Positions 1 through 4,638 of a stretch of DNA of 5,150 nucleotides are shown here, piece after piece. Each line of letters begins with the position of its first letter. The first letter of the stretch is position 1. Both the position numbers and the translations under genes were made by a program. Source of the DNA: Rhizobium sp. LCM 4573 (lineage in GTDB: Bacteria; Pseudomonadota; Alphaproteobacteria; Rhizobiales; Rhizobiaceae); the NCBI RefSeq assembly GCF_001854865.1, contig NZ_MDDW01000001.1, forward strand, positions 549,744 through 554,893, in the 5' to 3' direction. The notes below the pieces were generated by a model. The model was not told the origin of the DNA, searched no databases, and was given only the letters and a program-made list of their open reading frames with translations.

Positions 1-282
1 CTTGCCGACCCGACCAGGCGCGAAATCCTGCGCCTCTTGCGAAAGCGCGACATGAGTGCCGGCGAGATCGCCTCCCATTTCTCGCTGGCGAAACCGACGC
101 TCACCGGCCATTTCGCGGTACTGCGCGAGGCGGACCTGATCCACGGTGAAAAGGCGGGAACAACCATCACCTACAGCCTGCACCTTTCCGTGCTCGAGGA
201 CGCTCTGCGCCTGCTCATGGATAAGTTCGGCATCGGGGAAACGGTTTCGGAAGCCATGACGGGAAAGGAGAAGCAGCCATGA
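1..282 (+). CDS. ArsR-family transcriptional repressor, SdpR type (5' end outside window)
   Basis: The reading frame is open from the first base and ends with TGA at 280-282, giving 93 visible residues. It begins LADPTRREILRLL, the usual N-terminal helix of ArsR/SmtB winged-helix repressors, so probably only about 8-10 residues are missing. The DNA-binding part follows: MSAGEIASHF as the first helix of the HTH, then AKPTLTGHFAVLREADLI as the recognition helix, and a wing ending in ITYSLH. No metal-binding ELCVCD-type motif is visible. This fits the SdpR subgroup, where repression is relieved through a partner membrane protein. That mechanism is known from Bacillus and only inferred here. The next gene, SdpI-like, overlaps it by ATGA, as in sdpRI operons. 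A TTG at 37 could be read as a start but would remove the conserved first helix, so it is rejected. Family call is firm; the inducing signal is unknown. Confidence 0.88.
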   Translation, partial: LADPTRREILRLLRKRDMSAGEIASHFSLAKPTLTGHFAVLREADLIHGEKAGTTITYSLHLSVLEDALRLLMDKFGIGETVSEAMTGKEKQP

Positions 283-935
283 AGATCGCCGTGCCTCTGA
301 CCCTCAGCCTCATTCTGCTGGCGGCCATGGCGGCCGCCTCGGCCATTGCTCTTGCAATACTTCCGGCCGATGCCTCGATAGGCGTCCATTTCGACCTGAG
401 CGGCAATCCGGACCGCTTCGCCACGCCGCTCTTGGCCGTTTCCATAATGCCGACGGCGGCCCTTTTCGCCATATTGATGTTCTGCCTTGCTCCGCGTTTC
501 GAAAAGCGGCGCGAAAATCTTGCTCGCTCCGGCCGCGCATATGCGACCGTCTGGGCCGTAACCCTCGTTCTTTTGGCCGCCGCCCACGGTTTTATCCTTG
601 CGCGGGCATTCGGCATCGAAGTCTCGGTGACTCACGGCATGGTAGGGGGCTTAGGATTGCTGCTAATCGCGACCGGCAATATCGCGGGGAAGATCCGGCC
701 CAATCGCACCGTCGGCGTCAGAACACCCTGGACGCTCGCCGACGGCGACAACTGGACAAAAACGCATCGCCTTTACGGGTGGTTTTCAGTCGTTTGCGGG
801 CTCGCCGTCATCCTTGCCGCGCTCTTCGCGAAATCGACTCACCTAGTGGGCATCATCGGCATTGGGGCACTGATTGCAACCGCGGTCGTGCCGACGGGGT
901 ATTCCTTCTGGCTCTCTCGGCGGAAAGCGACCTGA
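279..935 (+). CDS. SdpI-family integral membrane protein (DUF1648 plus SdpI domain)
   Basis: A 218-residue protein with about six hydrophobic helices, near residues 5-28, 50-71, 89-110, 119-138, 166-185 and 188-212, so an inner-membrane protein. Residues 34-48 (IGVHFDLSGNPDRFA) match the DUF1648 signature. Residues 133-168 carry the SdpI signature: GNIAGKIRPN, then VGVRTPWTL, then W and KTHR. In Bacillus subtilis SdpI gives immunity to the SdpC toxin and sequesters the repressor SdpR when toxin is present. Here only the regulator/membrane-protein unit is seen, so immunity is an inference from family and its target is unknown. The ATG overlaps the stop of the repressor gene (ATGA), and AAGGAG at 265-270 lies 8 bases upstream, so the two are translationally coupled. 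Length and both domains look intact. It could instead act as a general envelope-stress or antimicrobial-peptide immunity protein. Confidence 0.9.
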   Translation: MKIAVPLTLSLILLAAMAAASAIALAILPADASIGVHFDLSGNPDRFATPLLAVSIMPTAALFAILMFCLAPRFEKRRENLARSGRAYATVWAVTLVLLAAAHGFILARAFGIEVSVTHGMVGGLGLLLIATGNIAGKIRPNRTVGVRTPWTLADGDNWTKTHRLYGWFSVVCGLAVILAALFAKSTHLVGIIGIGALIATAVVPTGYSFWLSRRKAT

Positions 936-993
936 GCTGCGTCGAACCGACACCTTCCCGCTCCCTCGCCTGCGCTTGGTGCGTTCGCATCGA

Positions 994-1032
994 CAATCGA
1001 TTCACTGGATCGATTGCTTCGGCTGCGCCGAA
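994..1032. terminator. Two adjacent inverted repeats at the convergent junction; weak terminator candidate
   Basis: CAATCGA at 994-1000 pairs perfectly with TCGATTG at 1010-1016 (7 bp stem, 9-base loop). TTCGGC at 1018-1023 pairs with GCCGAA at 1027-1032 (6 bp, 3-base loop). The first repeat spans the stop codon of the Sel1 gene and the second lies in its last codons. They sit where the sdpI-like gene and the Sel1 gene converge, where a bidirectional terminator would be expected. Neither is followed by a clear T-run on either strand, so intrinsic termination is only a possibility. Confidence 0.28.
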
Positions 1033-2186
1033 CCGGTGCTCACACCGCGCCGGAACTTGTTCGCGGCGTCGATCGCCTGGCGCTGCTGTTCGTCGTTGAT
1101 GCCGAGATAGAAATCCTCGAGCGCCGGATCCTGCAGGCCGGCACGGCGGGAGAGCACATACCATTTCGCCGCTTCTACCGGATTGGGCCTGGTGCCGAGC
1201 GCATTAATATAGAGATGCGCGAGTTTGTTCTGGGCCACCACATTGCCGCGATGAGCCGCAATCCTGAGCCAGTCGAAACCCTTCTCGTAATCGCGCGGGC
1301 CTCCGACGCCGTTCACCAGCCAAAGCCCCATATCAAGCTGGGCGGTATCGAAGCCGGCCTTGGCGGCGCGCTCCATCCATTCGCGGGCCTGGGTCTTCTT
1401 CTCCGCCGGCGCGTCCTTGACGGCGACGTAGAGCTGCGCAACCGCATATTGCGCGTCGGCGAGCCCCTGCGCGGCCGCCTTTTCATAGAACGGCAGCGCG
1501 AGCTTCAGCCCTTTCTCGCCGGGATTGTCCGAAACCAGGATCTGCGCCCAGTTGAACTGCGCAGAGGAGTTTCCGGCTTCCGCAGCCTTGCGCATGTATT
1601 CGTCGGCCTTGGTCTTGTCATGCGCAACATGCCGGCCGCTCATCAGGAGCAGCGCGTATTGAAACATCGCGGCCGGATCGCCGCGCTCCGCCGCCTGCCC
1701 ATACCAGAACGTGGCCGCCTCCGCGTCGCGCTTGATGCCGAACCCCTTCATCATCATTTCGGCGACCAGCGTCTGGGCTGCGGCATCCCCTTTCTGGGCG
1801 CGGGCGAGCGCCAGGTCGAGCGCGGTCACGTAAAGGCCTCGCTGATAGGCGCCGTAAGCATCGTCGGCGGGCACTGTAGCGGGCTTTTCAGCCGGTGCCG
1901 GCGGCAGTCTCGCGCCCATGCGCTGATAGAGTTCAACGCCTCCGGAAGGCACGATGCCGTCCGGCTGGGCCTCCGGCTCCTGCAGCCCGCCCGTCTCCGC
2001 ATTGCCCTCCTGCGCTCCGACCCGCCCCTTCTTGATCGGCTCGGCGACCGGCTCCAGCGGACGCGAGACAGCCGGCGGCTGGGCCTGCGCCACGGCAAGC
2101 CCAGGCAGGACGGCGCAGGCGAACGCCGTCGCCAGCAACGCATCACGGATCAGTCGGGTTCGGCGGTTCAGCGGCATGGGCTCCAT
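1002..2186 (-). CDS. Exported Sel1-repeat (TPR-like) protein
   Basis: A 394-residue protein. Residues 1-33 form a signal peptide: a basic stretch (NRRTRLIRD), a hydrophobic core (ALLATAFACAVLPGLAVA) and likely cleavage near AVA|QA, so a periplasmic location is inferred. Residues 35-110 are rich in Pro, Glu and Gly and look disordered. From about 117 to 350 there are some six Sel1 units with the typical pattern of A-rich helix pairs, for example ATFWYGQAAERGDPAAMFQYA, EYMRKAAEAGNSSAQFNWA and WMERAAKAGFDTAQLDMGLW. Such solenoids bind partner proteins; rhizobial ExoR is a known Sel1 regulator, but this protein is longer and I do not equate them. The start chosen is ATG at 2186, which shares its A with the TGA of the ThiE-like gene (TGATG) and has GAGG 4 bases upstream. 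A TTG one codon earlier and an ATG at 2177 are less likely. Partner unknown. Confidence 0.87.
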   Translation of the reverse strand: MEPMPLNRRTRLIRDALLATAFACAVLPGLAVAQAQPPAVSRPLEPVAEPIKKGRVGAQEGNAETGGLQEPEAQPDGIVPSGGVELYQRMGARLPPAPAEKPATVPADDAYGAYQRGLYVTALDLALARAQKGDAAAQTLVAEMMMKGFGIKRDAEAATFWYGQAAERGDPAAMFQYALLLMSGRHVAHDKTKADEYMRKAAEAGNSSAQFNWAQILVSDNPGEKGLKLALPFYEKAAAQGLADAQYAVAQLYVAVKDAPAEKKTQAREWMERAAKAGFDTAQLDMGLWLVNGVGGPRDYEKGFDWLRIAAHRGNVVAQNKLAHLYINALGTRPNPVEAAKWYVLSRRAGLQDPALEDFYLGINDEQQRQAIDAANKFRRGVSTGSAQPKQSIQ

Positions 2187-2839
2187 CAAACCTCAAACCG
2201 TGGCGCTTTTTCGTCCAGCATCGCGTTGATTTCCGCAACCGCGACAGCCGCGCCGGCGGGGTGGGCGAAGACCGCCGAGCGGAGGGCAACGAATTCCGCC
2301 CCCGTCTCGGCCACCGCGAGAGCCGAGGCGATCTCGCTGCCGCCCATCACGATGCAGGGGATTTCCACCATCGAGGCCCACCACTCCCCGAGCGCCAGGT
2401 TCTTGGGATGCGCCTCCGGCTTGATGTCGCCGTCGAGCTTTCCGAAAAAGATGTAGTCGGGCCTCAGTTCCCCGATCTCCAGCGCCGCATGGCGGTCGGC
2501 CGCGCCACCCGCGCCGACGATGAGCTTCGGCGTGAACTTCTCGATCGCCTCGCCGATTTCGGCGGGGCCGCCGGTCATGTGCAGGCCGTCCGCTTTCGCC
2601 CGACCGGCAACCCGGCTGTCGCCTGCGATCAGCGCCGCAGCACCCGCCGCCTGGATGATCGGCACCAGTTTCTCGGCCCGCTTCTGGAAGGTCTGATCGT
2701 CCAGGCCGTATTGCGGCAGGATGACGGAGGATACGTCACCGCCGCGCAAAGCATCCTCGATACCTTTCGCCTGGACTGCCGCATCCTCGTTTTCCGGCAC
2801 GATCAGCACGAGGCGGCAACGGTCTTCCGGTTCGGTCAT
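2186..2839 (-). CDS. ThiE/TenI-superfamily protein, annotated by similarity as thiamine phosphate synthase
   Basis: A 217-residue protein with the TMP-TENI barrel layout. Recognisable strands are RLVLIVP at 9-15, AALIAGDSR at 68-76, ADGLHMTGG at 83-91, KLIVGAGGAADR at 105-116, DYIFFGK at 128-134, PCIVMGGSE at 161-169 and GAEFVALRSAVFA at 180-192. True ThiE joins the HMP pyrophosphate and thiazole phosphate into thiamine phosphate. Here the QxRxK motif is absent, the serine after the fifth strand is replaced (GAGG), HLGQxD reads HMTGG, and the GPxxxTxTK phosphate-binding segment reads GKLDGDIKP. Only the Asp of the NDR motif (D74) and the late GG (166-167) look kept. Family membership is solid; the enzymatic activity is doubtful. 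ATG at 2839 has AGGA 6 bases upstream. The gene is first of an operon with the Sel1 gene (TGATG overlap). No TPP riboswitch is visible in its leader. Confidence 0.78.
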   Translation of the reverse strand: MTEPEDRCRLVLIVPENEDAAVQAKGIEDALRGGDVSSVILPQYGLDDQTFQKRAEKLVPIIQAAGAAALIAGDSRVAGRAKADGLHMTGGPAEIGEAIEKFTPKLIVGAGGAADRHAALEIGELRPDYIFFGKLDGDIKPEAHPKNLALGEWWASMVEIPCIVMGGSEIASALAVAETGAEFVALRSAVFAHPAGAAVAVAEINAMLDEKAPRFEV

Positions 2840-2885
2840 GGCATATCCTGTTCAGGCACGGCATTTGTTTATCTTCTGGAACAAT

Positions 2886-2914
2886 CCGATAGACCGGACA
2901 GCGGCAAGGATCAA
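2886..2914 (-). promoter_or_regulatory. Candidate sigma-70 promoter for the ThiE-like/Sel1 operon
   Basis: On the minus strand TTGATC (2914-2909) is followed after 17 bases by TATCGG (2891-2886). This resembles the rhizobial housekeeping pattern (CTTGAC, 17 bases, CTATAT), with 4 of 6 matches to TTGACA and 3 of 6 to TATAAT. Transcription would start near 2879, leaving a leader of about 40 bases. It lies just outside the palindromic repeat element. Weak match, position plausible. Confidence 0.28.
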
Positions 2915-2919
2915 TCGCC

Positions 2920-3026
2920 GGCCCAATGCATGTCGCGCAAAAGTGCGCGGCGGTTTTGCGATAACGACTGCCTCAAAACAGGATTTAAGGCGCAAGAAGC
3001 GAATCTGAAGGATCGCGACGCGCTTC
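2920..3026. repeat. RIME-like intergenic palindromic repeat element
   Basis: About 107 bases built of two palindromic modules. Module 1: GTCG (2932-2935) and CGCAAAA (2936-2942) pair with TTTTGCG (2954-2960) and CGAC (2965-2968), extended by GCA (2928-2930) against TGC (2969-2971). Module 2: AAGCG (2997-3001) with CGCTT (3021-3025), or AAGGCGC (2987-2993) with GCGCTT (3020-3025), enclosing a small hairpin GCG-ATC / GAT-CGC at 2999-3016. The sequence, its order and its length match, from memory, an abundant intergenic element of Rhizobiaceae genomes, and the size agrees with the 108-base RIME1 described there. Compared with the form I remember (CGACATGCATC), this copy reads CGACTGCCTC, so the first palindrome has decayed on one arm. 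It does not code. Its role may be mRNA folding or none. Confidence 0.6.
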
Positions 3027-3074
3027 AAGACGGAAAGTGTGGAGCGCAAGGAAAGCTCCTGCTGCAATGCACAA

Positions 3075-3116
3075 TAAAATCTTGCCGTCATCCGGCGTTT
3101 ACCGTAAGTTCAGGGA
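3075..3116 (+). promoter_or_regulatory. Upstream region and unusual ribosome binding site of the small ArsR gene
   Basis: The ATG at 3117 is preceded directly by AGGGA (3112-3116), which is too close for a normal Shine-Dalgarno. An in-frame TAA at 3105 excludes an upstream start. Two weak promoter readings exist: TAAAAT at 3075-3080 as a -10 with no good -35, giving a leader of about 30 bases; or TTGCCG (3082-3087), 17 bases, TAAGTT (3105-3110), which would start the RNA at or next to the ATG, making it leaderless. Neither is strong. Confidence 0.25.
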
Positions 3117-3377
3117 ATGACGAGCGTTGATCCCTTCGCAGCCATAGCTGATCCGAACCGCCGGCATCTGCTGGAAGAGCTTCGGCGCTCCCCGAAAACG
3201 GTCAATGAACTGGCGCAGGGCCTGCCGATCAGCCGCCCCGCCGTTTCCCAGCATTTGAAGGCGCTGCTCGAAAGCAATCTCGTGACGGTCACCGCCAGGG
3301 GAACCCGACGGGTCTATTCCGTCAATAACAAGGGATTCGACAGGCTGAACCTGTGGCTGGATCAGTTCTGGTCGTGA
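3117..3377 (+). CDS. Small ArsR-family winged-helix repressor, C-terminally short
   Basis: An 86-residue protein. DPFAAIADPNRRHLLEEL (5-22) is the opening helix of the ArsR group that usually controls a neighbouring SRPBCC (AHSA1) gene. TVNELAQGLPI (28-38) and SRPAVSQHLKALLESNLV (39-56) are the HTH, and TRRVYSVN (63-70) the wing. No metal-binding cysteines are present. The closing helix normally continues for some 15-25 residues after the LDxFW motif; here it stops at LDQFWS (81-86). Reading the other two frames beyond the TGA gives no family-like tail, so I see a true early stop and not a simple frameshift. The HTH is intact, so DNA binding is possible, but dimerisation may be weakened. No SRPBCC gene follows, so the usual partner is missing. 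The start is fixed by family alignment and by a TAA upstream in frame. It may be a functional short form or a decaying gene. Confidence 0.8.
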   Translation: MTSVDPFAAIADPNRRHLLEELRRSPKTVNELAQGLPISRPAVSQHLKALLESNLVTVTARGTRRVYSVNNKGFDRLNLWLDQFWS

Positions 3378-3396
3378 CACCGGCCGCGACCAGAAC
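3365..3396 (+). terminator. Strong inverted repeat containing the ArsR stop codon; possible terminator
   Basis: GTTCTGGTCG (3365-3374) pairs perfectly with CGACCAGAAC (3387-3396). A U-G and a G-C pair inside extend the RNA stem to about 12 bp with an 8-base loop (3377-3384). The TGA stop of the ArsR gene (3375-3377) sits at the loop edge, so the last three codons form the left arm. The bases after it are only moderately T-rich (TTTCTT at 3405-3410), so it could be an intrinsic terminator, an mRNA-stabilising hairpin or an operator-like dyad. Confidence 0.45.
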
Positions 3397-3462
3397 CGTG
3401 ATGATTTCTTGAAGTTTATTTCTGGATTGGTTTGCCGCCTGCATTCCCTGATACTCAACAAA

Positions 3463-3473
3463 CCCGGCGCGGG
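3463..3473 (-). terminator. Short GC hairpin downstream of the minus-strand DUF465 gene
   Basis: On the minus strand CCCG, CGC, CGGG is followed by TTTGTTG, about 28 bases after the stop of the 58-residue DUF465 gene. The stem is only 4-5 bp, so this is a weak intrinsic terminator candidate. Confidence 0.25.
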
Positions 3474-3501
3474 CGGCGAAGGATGTTTTCGTTCACGACG
3501 A

Positions 3502-3678
3502 TCAGTGGCGGGTCTTGGACCTCAGGCGCTCCATCTCGTCTTTGAGGAGCAGCTTGCGCCGTTTGATTGCTGCGATCTGTTGGTCGTCGGAAGAGGGGGA
3601 CGATAGAACACTTTGCAACTCTTCTTCGAGAGCACTGTGCTTCTTTTCGAGAGATGCAAGATGAGCCTGAATGGTCAT
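3502..3678 (-). CDS. DUF465 (YdcH-like) small coiled-coil protein
   Basis: A 58-residue protein. It reads MTIQAHLASLEKKHSALEEE, then LQSVLSSPSSDD, then QQIAAIKRRKLLLKDEMERL and RSKTRH. This is the DUF465 pattern: two short amphipathic helices (about 3-25 and 31-54) joined by a polar turn, with the family core IKRRKLxLKDEM. Such proteins are usually 55-75 residues, so it is full length. Function is not known; it is probably a cytoplasmic helical hairpin or coiled coil. The start ATG at 3678 has AAAGGAGG (3695-3688 on the minus strand) 9 bases upstream. An out-of-frame ATG at 3685 lies only 2 bases after that site and opens a frame without family likeness, so it is rejected. The gene points away from a related DUF465 gene at 3909-4112 across a 230-base gap and ends towards the ArsR gene. 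Confidence 0.88.
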   Translation of the reverse strand: MTIQAHLASLEKKHSALEEELQSVLSSPSSDDQQIAAIKRRKLLLKDEMERLRSKTRH

Positions 3679-3687
3679 GTGGCATGT

Positions 3688-3695
3688 CCTCCTTT
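3688..3695 (-). promoter_or_regulatory. Ribosome binding site that decides the start of the minus-strand DUF465 gene
   Basis: AAAGGAGG on the minus strand is a near-perfect Shine-Dalgarno. It is 9 bases from the ATG at 3678, which opens the DUF465 frame, and only 2 bases from the out-of-frame ATG at 3685. Spacing therefore favours the DUF465 frame. Confidence 0.7.
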
Positions 3696-3908
3696 AGGTA
3701 CCTGCCCCCGCCAACTCCTGGGCCGGAGGCTTCAGGTTTGCGACGGGAGTGTGACACGATCAGAGCCGTTTGTCGAAGGTCAAATCTTGTTATCGGCGCG
3801 GCAAAATCATGGCGAAGCCTAACTTCCAGTTAAAGGCATTTGGTGGTAGGAGCTTGCGCACGTCGCGGCAACCAGGCAGAGACCGGAAGCGGAATAGGGA
3901 CAGGAAAA

Positions 3909-4112
3909 ATGGCCGATCAGGAACAGGCGGATGTCAGGCTGGCGCTCGCGCGGCTCCGCCAGGAGCACGAGGATTACGACGCTGCCATCAATGCCATGAT
4001 CCAGGTCGGATGCGACGCTCTGCGAATCCAGCGTATGAAGAAGAAAAAGCTCGCGCTGAAGGATAAGATGAGCCAGCTCGAGGACCAGATCATCCCGGAT
4101 ATCATTGCGTAA
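3909..4112 (+). CDS. DUF465 (YdcH-like) small coiled-coil protein upstream of purE
   Basis: A 67-residue protein starting [20 protein letters not shown] and containing the basic core [20 protein letters not shown] (40-59), the second helix of DUF465. The first helix spans about 7-30. It shares with the 58-residue DUF465 protein at 3502-3678 the pattern I-x-R-x(1-3)-K-L-x-L-K-D-x-M-x-x-L, so the two are paralogues. A GTG-led extension to 3840 is possible in frame, but its Gly/Arg-rich residues are not family-like. ATG at 3909 has AGGA (3902-3905) and AGGGA (3896-3900) upstream. The stop TAA at 4110-4112 is followed after 13 bases by purE, whose ribosome binding site begins inside this stop codon. 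Co-transcription with purE-purK is therefore likely. No direct role in purine synthesis is known, so the link is positional only. Confidence 0.9.
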   Translation: MADQEQADVRLALARLRQEHEDYDAAINAMIQVGCDALRIQRMKKKKLALKDKMSQLEDQIIPDIIA

Positions 4113-4117
4113 GGAGG
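4111..4117 (+). promoter_or_regulatory. purE ribosome binding site fused to the upstream stop codon
   Basis: AAGGAGG is a perfect anti-16S match 8 bases before the purE ATG at 4126. Its first two bases are the last two of the TAA of the DUF465 gene. Ribosomes ending there cover the purE start site, which suggests coupled translation. This supports ATG 4126 over the in-frame TTG at 4105. Confidence 0.75.
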
Positions 4118-4125
4118 GCCCGATC

Positions 4126-4617
4126 ATGTCGCCAGAAAGACCCGCCGTAGCCATCATCATGGGCAGCCAGTCCGACTGGGAAACCATGAAGAACGCCGCC
4201 GATACGCTGGAAGCGCTGGATATCGGTTACGAGGCTCGTATCATTTCGGCGCATCGCACGCCCGACCGCCTGGTGAGCTTCGCCAAGGGCGCCCGCGAGG
4301 AAGGTTTCCAGGTCATCATCGCCGGCGCGGGTGGGGCCGCCCACCTGCCGGGAATGGCCGCCGCCATGACCCCACTGCCGGTTTTCGGCGTGCCGGTGCA
4401 GTCGAAGGCGCTTTCCGGCCAGGACAGCCTGCTTTCGATCGTGCAGATGCCGGCCGGGATTCCCGTCGGAACGCTGGCGATCGGCAAGGCCGGCGCCATC
4501 AATGCCGCCCTGCTCGCCGCCGCCGTGCTCGCCCTGCAGGACGACGATATCGCCGATCGGCTCGATGAATGGCGTCTCCGCCAGACCGCCACCGTTGCCG
4601 ACTATCCGATCGATTGA
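4126..4617 (+). CDS. purE: N5-carboxyaminoimidazole ribonucleotide mutase (PurE class I)
   Basis: A 163-residue cytoplasmic enzyme that converts N5-CAIR, made by PurK, to CAIR in de novo purine synthesis. Visible signatures are IIMGSQSDW (10-18) at the nucleotide phosphate site, ISAHRTP (40-46) with the catalytic His43, [14 protein letters not shown] (64-77), the segment [20 protein letters not shown], and [20 protein letters not shown], which shapes the subunit interface of the octamer. All are intact and the length is typical for class I PurE, the type that needs PurK. The start at 4126 has a perfect ribosome binding site; a longer form from TTG at 4105 would add MRKEGPI, which is not conserved. 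It is the middle gene of DUF465-purE-purK, with 13 bases upstream and 21 downstream. No PurR-type operator was recognised. Confidence 0.97.
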   Translation: MSPERPAVAIIMGSQSDWETMKNAADTLEALDIGYEARIISAHRTPDRLVSFAKGAREEGFQVIIAGAGGAAHLPGMAAAMTPLPVFGVPVQSKALSGQDSLLSIVQMPAGIPVGTLAIGKAGAINAALLAAAVLALQDDDIADRLDEWRLRQTATVADYPID

Positions 4618-4638
4618 GTGCCCGAGAGTAAAGACCAT

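Noticed and set aside
1014..2456. Long plus-strand open frame of 480 codons opposite the Sel1 and ThiE-like genes
   Set aside because: It is antisense to two well-supported genes, its translation is Arg/Leu/Gly-rich without family features, and open antisense frames are common in GC-rich genomes.
2840..2920. TPP riboswitch in the leader of the ThiE-like gene
   Set aside because: The conserved CUGAGA and the second THI-box strand were looked for on the minus strand and are absent; the likely leader is also too short.
2920..3026. CRISPR or tRNA reading of the palindromic stretch
   Set aside because: There are two different palindromes, not repeated spacered units, and no cloverleaf with a T-loop can be drawn.
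2261..3130. Plus-strand open frame of 289 codons crossing the ThiE-like gene and the repeat element
   Set aside because: It is antisense to the ThiE-like gene and then runs through a palindromic noncoding element; no plausible start or domain.
3455..3757. Minus-strand 100-codon frame over the DUF465 gene
   Set aside because: It uses the ATG at 3685, too close to the ribosome binding site, and its translation lacks family features, while the overlapping frame encodes a clear DUF465 protein.
3770..4066. Plus-strand 98-codon frame starting before the second DUF465 gene
   Set aside because: It overlaps the DUF465 gene in another frame and becomes Arg/Gly-rich, as expected of a shadow frame.
4105..4125. 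Upstream TTG start for purE
   Set aside because: It would place the ribosome binding site inside the coding region and add residues not seen in PurE; ATG 4126 has a perfect site.
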